The notes beneath the pieces are model-generated. The model was given only the letters and a program-made list of their open reading frames with translations, was not told the DNA's origin and did not search any database. Made by a program: the position numbers and the translations under genes. From Streptomyces albospinus (lineage in GTDB: Bacteria > Actinomycetota > Actinomycetes > Streptomycetales > Streptomycetaceae): a stretch of 64,000 nt of DNA. The stretch lies in contig NZ_BMRP01000007.1 in NCBI RefSeq assembly GCF_014648695.1, positions 144,824 through 208,823 of the forward strand, read 5' to 3'. This document shows, in pieces, positions 1 through 8,687 of the stretch (its first letter is position 1; each line of letters opens with the position of its first letter).

Positions 1-348
1 ATGGATGTCCATGCCGGTGACCGCGGCGGGGCCGTATTCCCGCAGGGCCACCGCACATCCCATGCCGAGCCCGCAGCCCACTTCCAGGACTTTCCGGTCT
101 TTCCGCAGTCCAGCGACGTCCATGACATGCCGGTAGAGATCCTCCTGGCTGCGGATCCGGTCCGCCTCGCCGAGCGGGCGGTCGAGGTCGATGGCCTGCC
201 AGTAGCCGAAGTTGATGAACCCCCCGGCGAAAATCGGATCCCTGCTCAGATCAGCCGGACCATACGTCTCCTGCACCACGGGACGCATGGCGGGACAAGC
301 CCGCTCAGCACCGTTAGCCACTGTGCCGTACCTCCCGAAAGAAACCAT
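1..348 (-). CDS. SAM-dependent methyltransferase, N-terminal part (runs off the window)
   Basis: Only the first 116 codons lie in the window; the gene continues past base 1. The N-terminal stretch contains FINFGYW, found in small-molecule class I methyltransferases. It is followed at about residues 85-93 by VLEVGCGLG, the SAM-binding motif I, and then by the acidic strand TGMDIH. The start is ATG at 348; an in-frame ATG at 288 is an alternative. The gene is divergent from the sensor-kinase gene. A polyketide-type synthase lies 4 kb away, so I infer a tailoring enzyme of that cluster. The substrate cannot be read from this part. Confidence 0.75.
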   Translation of the reverse strand, partial: MVSFGRYGTVANGAERACPAMRPVVQETYGPADLSRDPIFAGGFINFGYWQAIDLDRPLGEADRIRSQEDLYRHVMDVAGLRKDRKVLEVGCGLGMGCAVALREYGPAAVTGMDIH

Positions 349-818
349 CACACCGTGCGCGAATCCTCGTGAACTCTCGTGAACCCTCGTGAACCCGTGC
401 GGTCCGCAAGAGCCGCTCGACCGTGACAACGCCGCGCACGGTGGACGGGTGACGGTCGGGACCGAGGACGCGGTCGCGGGCGGCCCGCGCCACAGCCGAA
501 CCCTCCGCCGAAAGGTCGAGGACGCCCTCCACTTCACCCGCCCGCCCTCCCCCGTACCGCCCGGCCGACTCGCAGGCGGCAGCCGTGCCTACGAGGGCGT
601 GCGCCGCCGCCCGACGGTCGGCTCACGCCCTGCGGGTGGGGGCATGTGGACTCACCTTCACCAAGGGCGGTCGGAGGCACAAGGGCGGTCGGCGGGACAA
701 GGGCGGGTGGCGGCACACGGGACGGCGCTGCTCCGTGACCACTTTCGTAGACCGGGCACGCGACCTTCGGCGGTCGCCGCCCGGCGGGGCCGGTGCCTAT
801 GGTGCGAGGGTGAAGAGC
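349..818. promoter_or_regulatory. Divergent intergenic region with three 10-bp-phased direct repeats
   Basis: I see no convincing gene in these 470 bases; the open frames that cross them look like coding-strand shadows. CTCGTGAAC occurs three times at an exact 10-bp period (366-374, 376-384, 386-394), just upstream of the methyltransferase start. Helically phased direct repeats of this kind are typical binding sites for an activator or repressor. The bound protein is unknown. Confidence 0.35.
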
Positions 819-2546
819 GTGGAACGGGCGGGCGCAAGGGCGTGGGCCCGTGCACTGTGGCGGCGCATCGCCGAGCCTGGCCAGTGGTCCCGGCGGCGGG
901 TGGCCGGGGAATGCGTGCTGGCTGTCGTGCTGGCCCTGCTCGCGGCGGGTACGGAGGCGCTGGGCGGGCCCGGCGGGCTGCGGACACTGCTCGTCGCGGT
1001 GGCCGTCGCGACGGTGTCCCTGCTCCGGCGTGCCCTGCCGGAGGCCATGCTGATCGCCGCGGGTGCCCTGGGCGGGAGCACCGGCGGCGGCGACCTGCTG
1101 CTGATCGTGGTGGCCTGGTCCGCGGGGCGCAGGATCGACGGGGTGCTGCGGGCGACGGTATCCCTCTGCGCGTCCTTCGCCGTCTACGAGGCGTTCGATC
1201 TGTGGCCGTGGCCCGAAGCGGCCCCGGCTCCGGCTGTGTTCACGGCCGTCGGGTTCCTGGTGCTCGCGGTGGTTCCGGGGCTGGCCAGCCGCTACTGGGT
1301 CCAGCGGCGCACCCTGCTGCGGACGCTCCAGGAGCGCAACCTCCAGTTGCTGCGCGAGCGGCAGATGATCGCCGGTCAGGCGCGGATGCGGGAGCGGCAG
1401 CGCATCGCGCAGGACATGCACGACAGCCTCGGGCACCAACTGGCCCTCATCACCGTGCACACCGGCGCCCTTGAGGTGGACCACGAGCTGACCGGGCGGC
1501 AGCGGGAAGCGGTCGCAGTGCTGCGCGAGGCGTCGGTGGCCGCCATGCACGAACTGAGGGCGGTCGTCGGCATCCTCGGCGACGGCACCCCGGGGGAGGC
1601 GAAACCCGCCGCCAAGGGGGTGGCCGGTATCCCGAGCCTCGTCGAGTCGGCGGCAGCCGCCGGTACGCCGGTGCACCTGGCGGAGTCCGGGGAGCCCCGT
1701 CCGCTCGCGCCGACGGCCGACCACGCCGGGTATCGCGTCGCCCAGGAGGGGCTGACCAACGCGTACAAGCACGCACCGGGTGCGCCGATCACCGTCAGCC
1801 TGCGCTACGAGCCGGACTCCCTGGTGGTGGAGGTGGCCAACGGGCCGGTACCGCAGGTCGGCGCCGGGCACCGGGCCGCGGTCAGCGGCGGGCAGGGGCT
1901 GACCGGCCTGTGGGAGCGGGCCCGGCTGGTCGGCGGAATGCTGCACGCCGGCTCGACGGAGGACGGCGGCTTCCGGCTCGCGGGCGTGTTCCCGTACGGA
2001 GCGGGGAACGGCCACGGTCCGGGCGACGCGCACGGTTCGGGGAGCACACGGACGACTTCCGACAGCGCTGTGGACGACTTTTGGCGGCAGAACGGGGCGG
2101 CGCCGCTCGGCGAGGGTGAGCCGGTCATCGACCAACTCGACCCACGCGAGGAGCTCAAGAGCATCATGGGTACGCGGAAGCGGAGCAACGGCTGCCTGAT
2201 CATCGCCGGGACCGGCCTGCTGATCCTGGTGGGGCTGATGGCCGCCGCCCTCTTCGGGGTCGGCTCGCTGGTCGACGAGGCCGACAAAGGGGCGATCGAC
2301 CCGCAGGACTACGCCTCCGTGAAGGTGGGCGATCCCGAGGCGCAGGTACGGCACGCACTGCCCTCCGGCAGTTCCCTCCTCACGTCTCACGCCAGGAGCA
2401 AGCTGCCGGCCAAGCCGGCCGGTTCGACCTGCCTGGTGTTCCTCTCCACCGCGGATGAGGACGACTCTGCCACCGACACCGTTTACCGTTTCTGCTTCAA
2501 GGACGGCAAACTGGCCGACAAGCGGGAGTTTCACGTCAAGAGCTGA
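819..2546 (+). CDS. NarL-type two-component sensor histidine kinase with a C-terminal membrane/extracytoplasmic extension
   Basis: A membrane kinase of about 575 residues. Residues about 27-155 hold four to five hydrophobic segments. A HisKA_3 dimerisation/phosphoacceptor box follows (MHDSLGHQ, predicted phospho-His201), then an HATPase N box (EGLTNAYKHA, about residue 310) and a GLWERARLVGG region. After the ATPase domain the protein continues for about 170 residues: a Gly/Ser-rich linker, one further membrane segment (about 445-470, GCLIIAGTGLLILV) and a roughly 100-residue domain likely outside the cell. The usual family ends at the ATPase domain, so the tail is unusual. GTG at 819 has GAGGG eight bases upstream; GTG 810 is the alternative. 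The response-regulator gene follows 22 bp downstream. Confidence 0.85.
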   Translation: MERAGARAWARALWRRIAEPGQWSRRRVAGECVLAVVLALLAAGTEALGGPGGLRTLLVAVAVATVSLLRRALPEAMLIAAGALGGSTGGGDLLLIVVAWSAGRRIDGVLRATVSLCASFAVYEAFDLWPWPEAAPAPAVFTAVGFLVLAVVPGLASRYWVQRRTLLRTLQERNLQLLRERQMIAGQARMRERQRIAQDMHDSLGHQLALITVHTGALEVDHELTGRQREAVAVLREASVAAMHELRAVVGILGDGTPGEAKPAAKGVAGIPSLVESAAAAGTPVHLAESGEPRPLAPTADHAGYRVAQEGLTNAYKHAPGAPITVSLRYEPDSLVVEVANGPVPQVGAGHRAAVSGGQGLTGLWERARLVGGMLHAGSTEDGGFRLAGVFPYGAGNGHGPGDAHGSGSTRTTSDSAVDDFWRQNGAAPLGEGEPVIDQLDPREELKSIMGTRKRSNGCLIIAGTGLLILVGLMAAALFGVGSLVDEADKGAIDPQDYASVKVGDPEAQVRHALPSGSSLLTSHARSKLPAKPAGSTCLVFLSTADEDDSATDTVYRFCFKDGKLADKREFHVKS

Positions 2547-2568
2547 CCGCCGGCAGACAGGAGACCAG

Positions 2569-3222
2569 GTGATCCGCGTCCTCGTCGCCGACGACGAGCC
2601 GCTCATCCGGGCGGGCATCAAGATGATCCTCACCTCCGCCGACGACATCGAGGTGGTGGCCGAGGCGGCGAACGGACGCGACGCGGTCGAGCTGGCCCTC
2701 CGCCACACGGTGGATGTCGCCCTGCTCGACATCCAGATGCCCCTTCTGGACGGCCTCTCGGCCCTGGCCGAACTCGGCCGGGCCGCCCCCGGTATACGGG
2801 TGCTGATCCTCACGACCTTCGGGGAGCGCGACAACGTCCTGCGGGCACTGCGACAGGGCGGGGCGGGCTTCCTGCTCAAGGACACCGCACCCGGCGAACT
2901 GATCGCGGCGGTACGGGCAGCCGCTGCCGGCAAGGCGTACCTGTCACCCACGGCCACCCGGCACGTGGCCGACTCGCTCGCAGCGGAGCCCGCCGTGAGC
3001 CGTGGCGAGGAGGCGCGCCGGCGCATCTCGGCACTGACCGGGCGGGAGCGCGACGTACTGGCACTGCTCGGCGAAGGGCTCTCGAACGCCGACGCCGGGC
3101 GGCGCATCCACATGAGCGAGGCCACGGTGAAGACCTACGTCAGCCGCATCCTCGCCAAGCTGGACTGCGAAAACCGGGTCCAGGCCGCGCTGTTGGCCCG
3201 GGACGCCGGCCTTTCGGCCTGA
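2569..3222 (+). CDS. NarL/FixJ-family response regulator
   Basis: 217 residues. The receiver domain has an acidic pocket (ADDE, residues 7-10), the phosphoacceptor Asp54 in LLDIQMP, the switch Thr in LILTTF and the conserved Lys in LLKDTAP. The C-terminal LuxR-type HTH runs from about residue 148 (LTGRERDVLALLGEGLSN, then EATVKTYVSRILAKL). GTG at 2569 is preceded by AGGAG with a 5-base spacer, which fixes the start. The gene lies directly behind the kinase gene, so the two form a cognate pair in one operon. The target genes are unknown; the neighbouring biosynthetic genes are a possibility only. Confidence 0.92.
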   Translation: MIRVLVADDEPLIRAGIKMILTSADDIEVVAEAANGRDAVELALRHTVDVALLDIQMPLLDGLSALAELGRAAPGIRVLILTTFGERDNVLRALRQGGAGFLLKDTAPGELIAAVRAAAAGKAYLSPTATRHVADSLAAEPAVSRGEEARRRISALTGRERDVLALLGEGLSNADAGRRIHMSEATVKTYVSRILAKLDCENRVQAALLARDAGLSA

Positions 3223-3271
3223 CACACCGACAGGCCGCAGTCCCGGCATTCCCCCGCCACCCCCTCAGGAT

Positions 3272-3334
3272 CTCCCCTAACTCCCCTAACTCCCCTAACT
3301 CTCCTAACTCTCCTAACTCCCCTAACTCCCGTCT
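3272..3334. repeat. Tandem 9-bp minisatellite CTCCCCTAA
   Basis: Six direct copies of the 9-mer lie head to tail at 3272-3325, two of them with the variant CTCTCCTAA, followed by a degenerate seventh to 3334. They begin about 50 bp past the response-regulator stop. The rest of 3223-3706 holds a very GC-rich tract (about 3575-3625, with repeated GGCGCCCG) and two copies of GTGACGCACCC (about 3648 and 3678), but no gene I can support. Confidence 0.8.
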
Positions 3335-3694
3335 ACCGACCGCCCCTTGCCGACCGCTGTTCACCCCTCTGTCCGGCACGACAGTGGCACGGCGGTGCAC
3401 TCGGCCCCGGAGCGGGACTGTTCCCGCAGGGGGAGGCCCGCTGCGCGGCACGGGCTCCGCTGCCGACGGAACGCGGATCGCTTGGGCGAAGGGGGGCGTC
3501 CGGCGGTGTGCCGGTGGGCCGGGCAGATCGCCGAACTCCGCCGGATCGACGAGCGGGCGGAAGCGGACCGATGAGCGCCCCGGGCGCCCGGGCGCCCGGC
3601 CCGCCCGCCGCCCGGCTGGCCGAAAATCGCGGGCGCCCGCCCCCAGGTGACGCACCCTTCGGGCAGCGGCGCCGAGGGTGACGCACCCCCGCGC

Positions 3695-3706
3695 TAGTGT
3701 GCGCGC
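3695..3706 (+). promoter_or_regulatory. -10-like box, probable leaderless start for the SDR gene
   Basis: TAGTGT at 3695-3700 fits the actinobacterial -10 form TANNNT. The GTG start codon follows only six bases later, and no purine-rich ribosome-binding site precedes it. This is the arrangement of a leaderless transcript. No good -35 is visible. The two GTGACGCACCC copies just upstream may be regulatory. Confidence 0.35.
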
Positions 3707-4648
3707 GTGAGCCATTACGTCGTCATAGGATTCGGGCCCGCCGGGGCGGCCACCGCTCGACTACTGGTCGAGAAGGGGCATTCGGTGCAAGTCGTAACCA
3801 AGTTAGGTAGAAGCCCCGAGCCCGGCATCGAGCATCTCGCGTTCGACGCGGCGGACCGCACGCGGCTGAGCGAGGCCGCGCAGGGGGCTGCCGCGATCTT
3901 CAACTGCGCCGGACCGCCCTACCACCGCTGGGCGGACGAGTGGCCGCCGCTGGCCTCCTCGCTCTGCGCGGCGGCCGAGGCGAGCGGCGCCGTCCTGGTG
4001 ATGCTGGGCAACCTCTACGGCTACGGCCCGGTGGACGGCCCCATGACCGAGGAGCTCCCGCTCGCGGCGACCAGCCGCAAGGGGCGGATCCGCGCCGCCA
4101 TCTGGCAGCAGGCCCGGGAACTGCACGAACAGGGCCGGATCAAGGCGGTCGAGGTGCGGGCCTCGGACTTCTTCGGCCCCGGTGTGACCGATGGCGGGCA
4201 CCTGGCCGGGCGGGCCGTGCCGCGGCTGCTGCGCGGCAAGCCGGTCTCCACGTTCGGGGACCCGGACGCCCCGCACAGCTGGTGCTACCTCCCCGACGTG
4301 GCCCGCGCCCTGGTCGAGGTCGCGGGTGCGGAACAGGCATGGGGCCGGGCCTGGCACGTGCCGAACGAGCCCGCCCGGTCCGCCCGGGAGATGGTCGACC
4401 TCCTCGCCGCCGAGTCGGGAACGGGGCCGGTCGCGGTGCGCCCGATCCCGCCGGCCGTGCTCGCCGTCGCGTCGCTGCTCTCCCCGCTGATCCGCGAGAT
4501 GAAGGAGATCCGGTACCAGTTCGACCGTCCTTTCGTGGTCGACGCGAGCGCGTACGAAGCCGCCTTCGCGGTACGGGCCACCCCCCTGGACGAGCAGGTC
4601 AGGGCGACCGTGGACTGGTGGCGTGAGCGACCGGTCGGCACCAGGTGA
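3707..4648 (+). CDS. NAD(P)-dependent epimerase/dehydratase (extended SDR family)
   Basis: 313 residues. The N-terminal Rossmann motif GFGPAGAATARLL (about residues 8-20) binds NAD(P). NLYGYGP at about 104 and RASDFFGPG at about 155 are typical of extended SDR epimerases and reductases. The classical YxxxK pair is not obvious, so chemistry cannot be assigned. Its stop overlaps the start of the synthase gene by four bases (GTGA), which implies translational coupling. I infer that it reduces or dehydrates the product of that synthase. The start is GTG 3707, possibly leaderless. Confidence 0.8.
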   Translation: MSHYVVIGFGPAGAATARLLVEKGHSVQVVTKLGRSPEPGIEHLAFDAADRTRLSEAAQGAAAIFNCAGPPYHRWADEWPPLASSLCAAAEASGAVLVMLGNLYGYGPVDGPMTEELPLAATSRKGRIRAAIWQQARELHEQGRIKAVEVRASDFFGPGVTDGGHLAGRAVPRLLRGKPVSTFGDPDAPHSWCYLPDVARALVEVAGAEQAWGRAWHVPNEPARSAREMVDLLAAESGTGPVAVRPIPPAVLAVASLLSPLIREMKEIRYQFDRPFVVDASAYEAAFAVRATPLDEQVRATVDWWRERPVGTR

Positions 4649-7600
4649 ATCCTGTGGCAGCGAACGATCCCGCGGCGGGTCCGGCCTCCCCTGTGGATGC
4701 GGCGGGAGCCCGGCCCGCGGACATCGCGATCGTGGGAATGGCCTGCCGCTTCCCCGGGGCACGGAACGTCAACCAGTACTGGCGGCTCCTCACCGACCCG
4801 CAGGCGCAGTTCTCCCCCGTCCCCGACGCGCGGTGGCGCGCCGCCGCCTTCCTCAGCGACAGCTTCCGCGACTCCTCCGCGGCCTACACGGACACCATGG
4901 CGCTGCTGCCGGACGTGGGCCACTTCGACGCCGCGCACTACGGCATCCCGCCGCGGCGGGCGAAGTCCATGGACCCCCAGCACCGGCTGCTGATCGACCT
5001 CGCCCGTGAGGCGATCCAGGACGCGGGGTGGGAGACCGAGGGCTTCGACCGCGAGGAGACCTCGGTGATCACCTCGCTCACCGAGAGCGGCTACCGCGAG
5101 ATCTCCCTCATGCAGATCCGGATGCGGCAGCTGGCCGGCGGGGAGTTCGGGGCGCGACCGGCCGATCCCCGCTGGCCGGAGATGGTCCGCGCGGTCGACG
5201 GGCTGCACGGCACGGCCGTGGCCGGGCTCCTGCTCAACATGGGACCGAACACGATCAGCTCGGTCTTCGATCTGCACGGCGAGAGCTATGCGCTGGACTC
5301 GGCGTGTTCCGGCGGGCTGATGGCCGTCGCCAACGCCGTCTTCGCACTGCGCGCCGGCCGCTGCCGGATCGCCCTCGCCGGTGGCGCGCAACTGATGCTC
5401 ACCCCCGACCTGCTGGTCGGGCTGTGCCGGATCGGCGCCATCTCGCGCAGTGGCCGGTGCCTGCCGTTCGGTGCGCAGGCCGACGGCTTCGTCCTGGGAG
5501 AGGGCGCCGGGCTGCTGGTGCTGCGACCGCTGGCCGACGCGCTGGCGGCCGGCGACCGGGTCTACGCGGTGATCCGCGGGGTGGGCACGGCCAACGACGG
5601 GACCGTACAGGGCGGTCTGCATCCCCAGGTGGCCGGCCAGCTCCGTACGCTGCGCCGGGCCTACCGGGACGCGGGCGTGTCCCTGGACTCGGTGGGCTAC
5701 CTGGAGGCGCACGGCACCGGGACCGCGGTCGGTGATCCGGTCGAGCTCGGTGTGCTGCGCGAACTGCGCGGTGCGCGGAGCGCCCCCGCCTTCCTCGGCG
5801 CGGTGAAGGCGGTGCTCGGGCACTCGCTCAACGCCGCGGGGATGGCCGGGCTCATCAAGACCGTGCTGGCCGTGCAGCGGGGAGTGGTACCGCCGCAGCC
5901 GGAGTTCGACCTGGCCGACCGGGCCGGTCTCGACGCCGCGGGGCTGACCGTCCCGACGGCGCCGGCCCGATGGCCGGGATCCGGCCGTCCGCGCCGGGCG
6001 GGAGTGAGCGCCTTCGGCTTCGGCGGCACCGGCGTCCACCTGGTGGTGGAGGAGTCCCCCGCGGCACCGGTCCGCCCGGCACCGGACGGCGGGCCGCACC
6101 TCCTCGTCCTCAGTGCCCGCGACCGGGCCGGGCTGGCCCGTTACGCCCGGGAAGTGTCCGACACCATCGTCGGCGAGCGGCTTCCGCTGGACGGGGTGGC
6201 GGACACCCTGGCCCGCCGGGCCCCGCTTCCGGAACGCCTCGCCGTGGTGGCTGAGGACGCCGCCGAAGCCGTCGCCGAGCTGACCGCGGCGGCCGACGCC
6301 GTGGCGGCGGGCCGGACCGGAACGCCGGATGGGCTCACCGAGCGCGCGATCGGCGGCGCCGGGCTCCGTCCGGAAGGGGAGCGGATACCCCCGTGCACCC
6401 TGCCGCCCAGCCCGCTCGCCCCGCGCCGCCACTGGGTGGTGAACGACGCCGCCCGCGATGCCGCGGAGACTCCCCCCGCCGAGGACACTCCCGCCCGGGC
6501 CCTCGGAACGGCCGGGGCGGAGCAGTCCGTCCAGCCCGTCCCGGCCGGGCCGGCGCCCGCGGTGGCGCCGCGGACCGGCACCGCGTCCGCCGCCTCCCTC
6601 GTGCTCGAAGAGGTCTCGCGGGCCGGCGTCTTCCCCCTCTCCGACCTGAGCGAGCCGATGGCCCTCGTGGCCGATCTCGGCTTCGACTCCCTGATGCTGC
6701 AGGAGCTGGAGATCAACATCGGCAAGCGGATACCGGGCTTCCGCACCGACGAGATGTTCCAGCCCGACCTCACCGTCGAGCGGCTGATCGCGCTGGTCGA
6801 CCCGCACCTCACGGAGCCGCCGGCCACCGGGGCGCCACTGCCCCGGCAGACCGGGGCCGACTGGGACGCCGCCACCGCGTGCGTCGACGACTTCCCCGAG
6901 GTGCGGCGGTTCGAGGACCTGCTGACCTCGATCGCCGACACGGGTGCCGACTTCCCGTACTTCCGGGTGCACCAGGGCATCATCCGCGACACCACGGTGA
7001 TCGGCGGCCGGCCGTACCTGTCCTTCGGCAGCTACAACTACCTGGGACTCTCCGGCCATCCGGCGGTCAACGAGGCCGTGCACCAGGCGATAGACCGGTA
7101 CGGCACCTCGGTCTCCGCCAGCCGGGTGCTCTCCGGCGAACGGGACCTGACCGTACGGCTGGAACGGGCGTTGGCCGCCTTCCTCGGCGTCGGGGACTGC
7201 CTGGCCCTGGTCAGCGGTCACGCCACCAACGTCACCGCGATCGGCCACCTGGTCGGCGCCGGGGACCTCGTGGTGCACGACGCGCTGGCCCACGACAGCA
7301 TCCTCCAGGGCATCGCCCTGTCCGGTGCGGCGCGGCGCCCGTTCGCCCACGAGGACATCGGCCGGCTGGAACACGTGCTGCGCCGGAACCGGTCCCGCTT
7401 CCGGCGGGTGCTGATCGCCGTCGAGGGCGCGTACAGCATGGACGGCGACCTGGTCGACCTGCCCGCCGTGGTCGAGCTGAAGAAGCGGTACGGCGCCCTG
7501 CTGATGGTCGACGAGGCGCACAGCATCGGCACGGTGGGTGAACGTGGCCGCGGCGTCGGTGAGTTCCACGGCGTCGACCGTGCCGACGTGGACCTGTGGA

Positions 7601-8076
7601 TGGGCACGCTCTCCAAGTCCTTTGCCAGCTGCGGCGGTTACCTCGGCGGCTCGGCCCGGATGGTGCGGTGGCTCCGGCACACACTGCCGGGCTTCGTCTA
7701 CAGCGTCGGCCTGACCCCGTCCAACGCGGCTGCGGCGCTGGCCGCCATCGAGCTGATCGAGGCGGAACCGCACCGGGTGCGCACGCTCCGTCGGAACGCG
7801 GAGCTCTTCCGTGGCCTGGCCACCGAGGCCGGTCTGGCGACCGGCTCCAGCGCCCACACGCCGATCGTGCCCTGTCTCCTCGGCGACTCGGCGCGTACCC
7901 TGCGCGTCGCGGACCGGCTGTTCGACCGTGGTGTGATCGCCGACCCGATCTTCCACCCCGCCGTGGAGGAGGGGCTCGCCCGGCTGCGGTTCTTCGTCAC
8001 CAGCGAGCACCACGAGGACGACGTCCGACGGGCCGTGGCGATCCTGGCCGAGGAGGTGGCGGCTGCGGGCGGATGA
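4645..8076 (+). CDS. Polyketide-type ketosynthase - ACP - alpha-oxoamine synthase fusion
   Basis: 1143 residues. The ketosynthase (about 25-455) carries the triad Cys221 (DSACSGG), His356 (EAHGTGT) and His393 (GHSLNAAG). A linker of about 180 residues with no acyltransferase motif follows. An acyl-carrier domain comes next, with phosphopantetheine Ser682 in LGFDSLM. The C-terminal third (about 740-1140) is a PLP enzyme of the KBL/AONS/ALAS/SPT family: SYNYLGLSGHP, DEAHSIGTVG and the Schiff-base Lys991 in LSKSFASCGGY. Family knowledge predicts decarboxylating condensation of the ACP-bound acyl chain with an amino acid to an alpha-amino ketone. No AT domain is present, so extender loading must be in trans or unnecessary. 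Starter, amino acid and product are unknown. Confidence 0.9.
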   Translation: MNPVAANDPAAGPASPVDAAGARPADIAIVGMACRFPGARNVNQYWRLLTDPQAQFSPVPDARWRAAAFLSDSFRDSSAAYTDTMALLPDVGHFDAAHYGIPPRRAKSMDPQHRLLIDLAREAIQDAGWETEGFDREETSVITSLTESGYREISLMQIRMRQLAGGEFGARPADPRWPEMVRAVDGLHGTAVAGLLLNMGPNTISSVFDLHGESYALDSACSGGLMAVANAVFALRAGRCRIALAGGAQLMLTPDLLVGLCRIGAISRSGRCLPFGAQADGFVLGEGAGLLVLRPLADALAAGDRVYAVIRGVGTANDGTVQGGLHPQVAGQLRTLRRAYRDAGVSLDSVGYLEAHGTGTAVGDPVELGVLRELRGARSAPAFLGAVKAVLGHSLNAAGMAGLIKTVLAVQRGVVPPQPEFDLADRAGLDAAGLTVPTAPARWPGSGRPRRAGVSAFGFGGTGVHLVVEESPAAPVRPAPDGGPHLLVLSARDRAGLARYAREVSDTIVGERLPLDGVADTLARRAPLPERLAVVAEDAAEAVAELTAAADAVAAGRTGTPDGLTERAIGGAGLRPEGERIPPCTLPPSPLAPRRHWVVNDAARDAAETPPAEDTPARALGTAGAEQSVQPVPAGPAPAVAPRTGTASAASLVLEEVSRAGVFPLSDLSEPMALVADLGFDSLMLQELEINIGKRIPGFRTDEMFQPDLTVERLIALVDPHLTEPPATGAPLPRQTGADWDAATACVDDFPEVRRFEDLLTSIADTGADFPYFRVHQGIIRDTTVIGGRPYLSFGSYNYLGLSGHPAVNEAVHQAIDRYGTSVSASRVLSGERDLTVRLERALAAFLGVGDCLALVSGHATNVTAIGHLVGAGDLVVHDALAHDSILQGIALSGAARRPFAHEDIGRLEHVLRRNRSRFRRVLIAVEGAYSMDGDLVDLPAVVELKKRYGALLMVDEAHSIGTVGERGRGVGEFHGVDRADVDLWMGTLSKSFASCGGYLGGSARMVRWLRHTLPGFVYSVGLTPSNAAAALAAIELIEAEPHRVRTLRRNAELFRGLATEAGLATGSSAHTPIVPCLLGDSARTLRVADRLFDRGVIADPIFHPAVEEGLARLRFFVTSEHHEDDVRRAVAILAEEVAAAGG

Positions 8077-8086
8077 GCACCTCACG

Positions 8087-8674
8087 TCAGATCAGGGTGC
8101 GTTCGATCCGGCTGAGCATGGCGGTCTTCCCGGCGTCCGCGGCGTCCCGGGGCCGTCCGGTGTCCCCGGCCACGGGTGCGCCGTGCCGTTCCGCGGTGCT
8201 TCCCACCCGTTGGGAGAGCAGATAGGCGATGATCTCCGCCTCCTGCTCCTGGACGTCGTCGTAGGTCGCGCGCAGGAGCATGTCACGCACGACGCCGGGG
8301 TCGAGGTTGGGGAAGAGGAGGCGGGCACTCGCCTCGTCCAGCCAACCCGCCCCGCGATGGCAGCAGATGATGTGACCCAGCTCGTGCAAGATGATGTGCT
8401 CCTGATGCGCGCTGGTCGTGTTGGCGTCGTAGAAGATCAGGTCCTCGTCGCGGGCGGCGACCCACATCCCGCACGGGTGCGACGCGGGCATCTGCATCGG
8501 GACCAGCGTGATCGGACGGTCCCGGATCTCGCTGAGGTGGCGGCAGAGCTCGGCGACGTCGGAGACCTCCGGCAGATCGAGTTCGGTGATCCGCCGGGCG
8601 CCGGCCTTCCGGAGCCGCTTGAGCTGACTGCGGCGGTCCTGGTCGACCGCGCGGCCTTTCCTGCTGCCCCTCAC
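8087..8674 (-). CDS. ImmA/IrrE-family metallo-endopeptidase
   Basis: 195 residues. The zinc protease motif HELGH lies at residues 97-101 (His97, Glu98, His101) inside a helix. An acidic residue that could complete the site lies further on, in the GWLDEASA region. Proteins of this type cleave or inactivate a partner XRE regulator, which suits the XRE gene 13 bp upstream in the same operon. The start is GTG 8674, with GAGGAG about 10 bases upstream. The gene converges on the synthase gene with a gap of only 10 bp. The signal that activates it is unknown. Confidence 0.85.
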   Translation of the reverse strand: MRGSRKGRAVDQDRRSQLKRLRKAGARRITELDLPEVSDVAELCRHLSEIRDRPITLVPMQMPASHPCGMWVAARDEDLIFYDANTTSAHQEHIILHELGHIICCHRGAGWLDEASARLLFPNLDPGVVRDMLLRATYDDVQEQEAEIIAYLLSQRVGSTAERHGAPVAGDTGRPRDAADAGKTAMLSRIERTLI

Positions 8675-8687
8675 GCCCCCGTGCTCC

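Noticed and set aside
534-3125. 863-codon open frame on the minus strand
   Set aside because: It is antisense to the two-component genes, which have clear domains. High GC third positions keep the opposite frame open; composition is Arg/Pro/Gly noise.
4285-8085. 1266-codon open frame on the minus strand
   Set aside because: It lies opposite the SDR and synthase genes and has no domain or plausible start.
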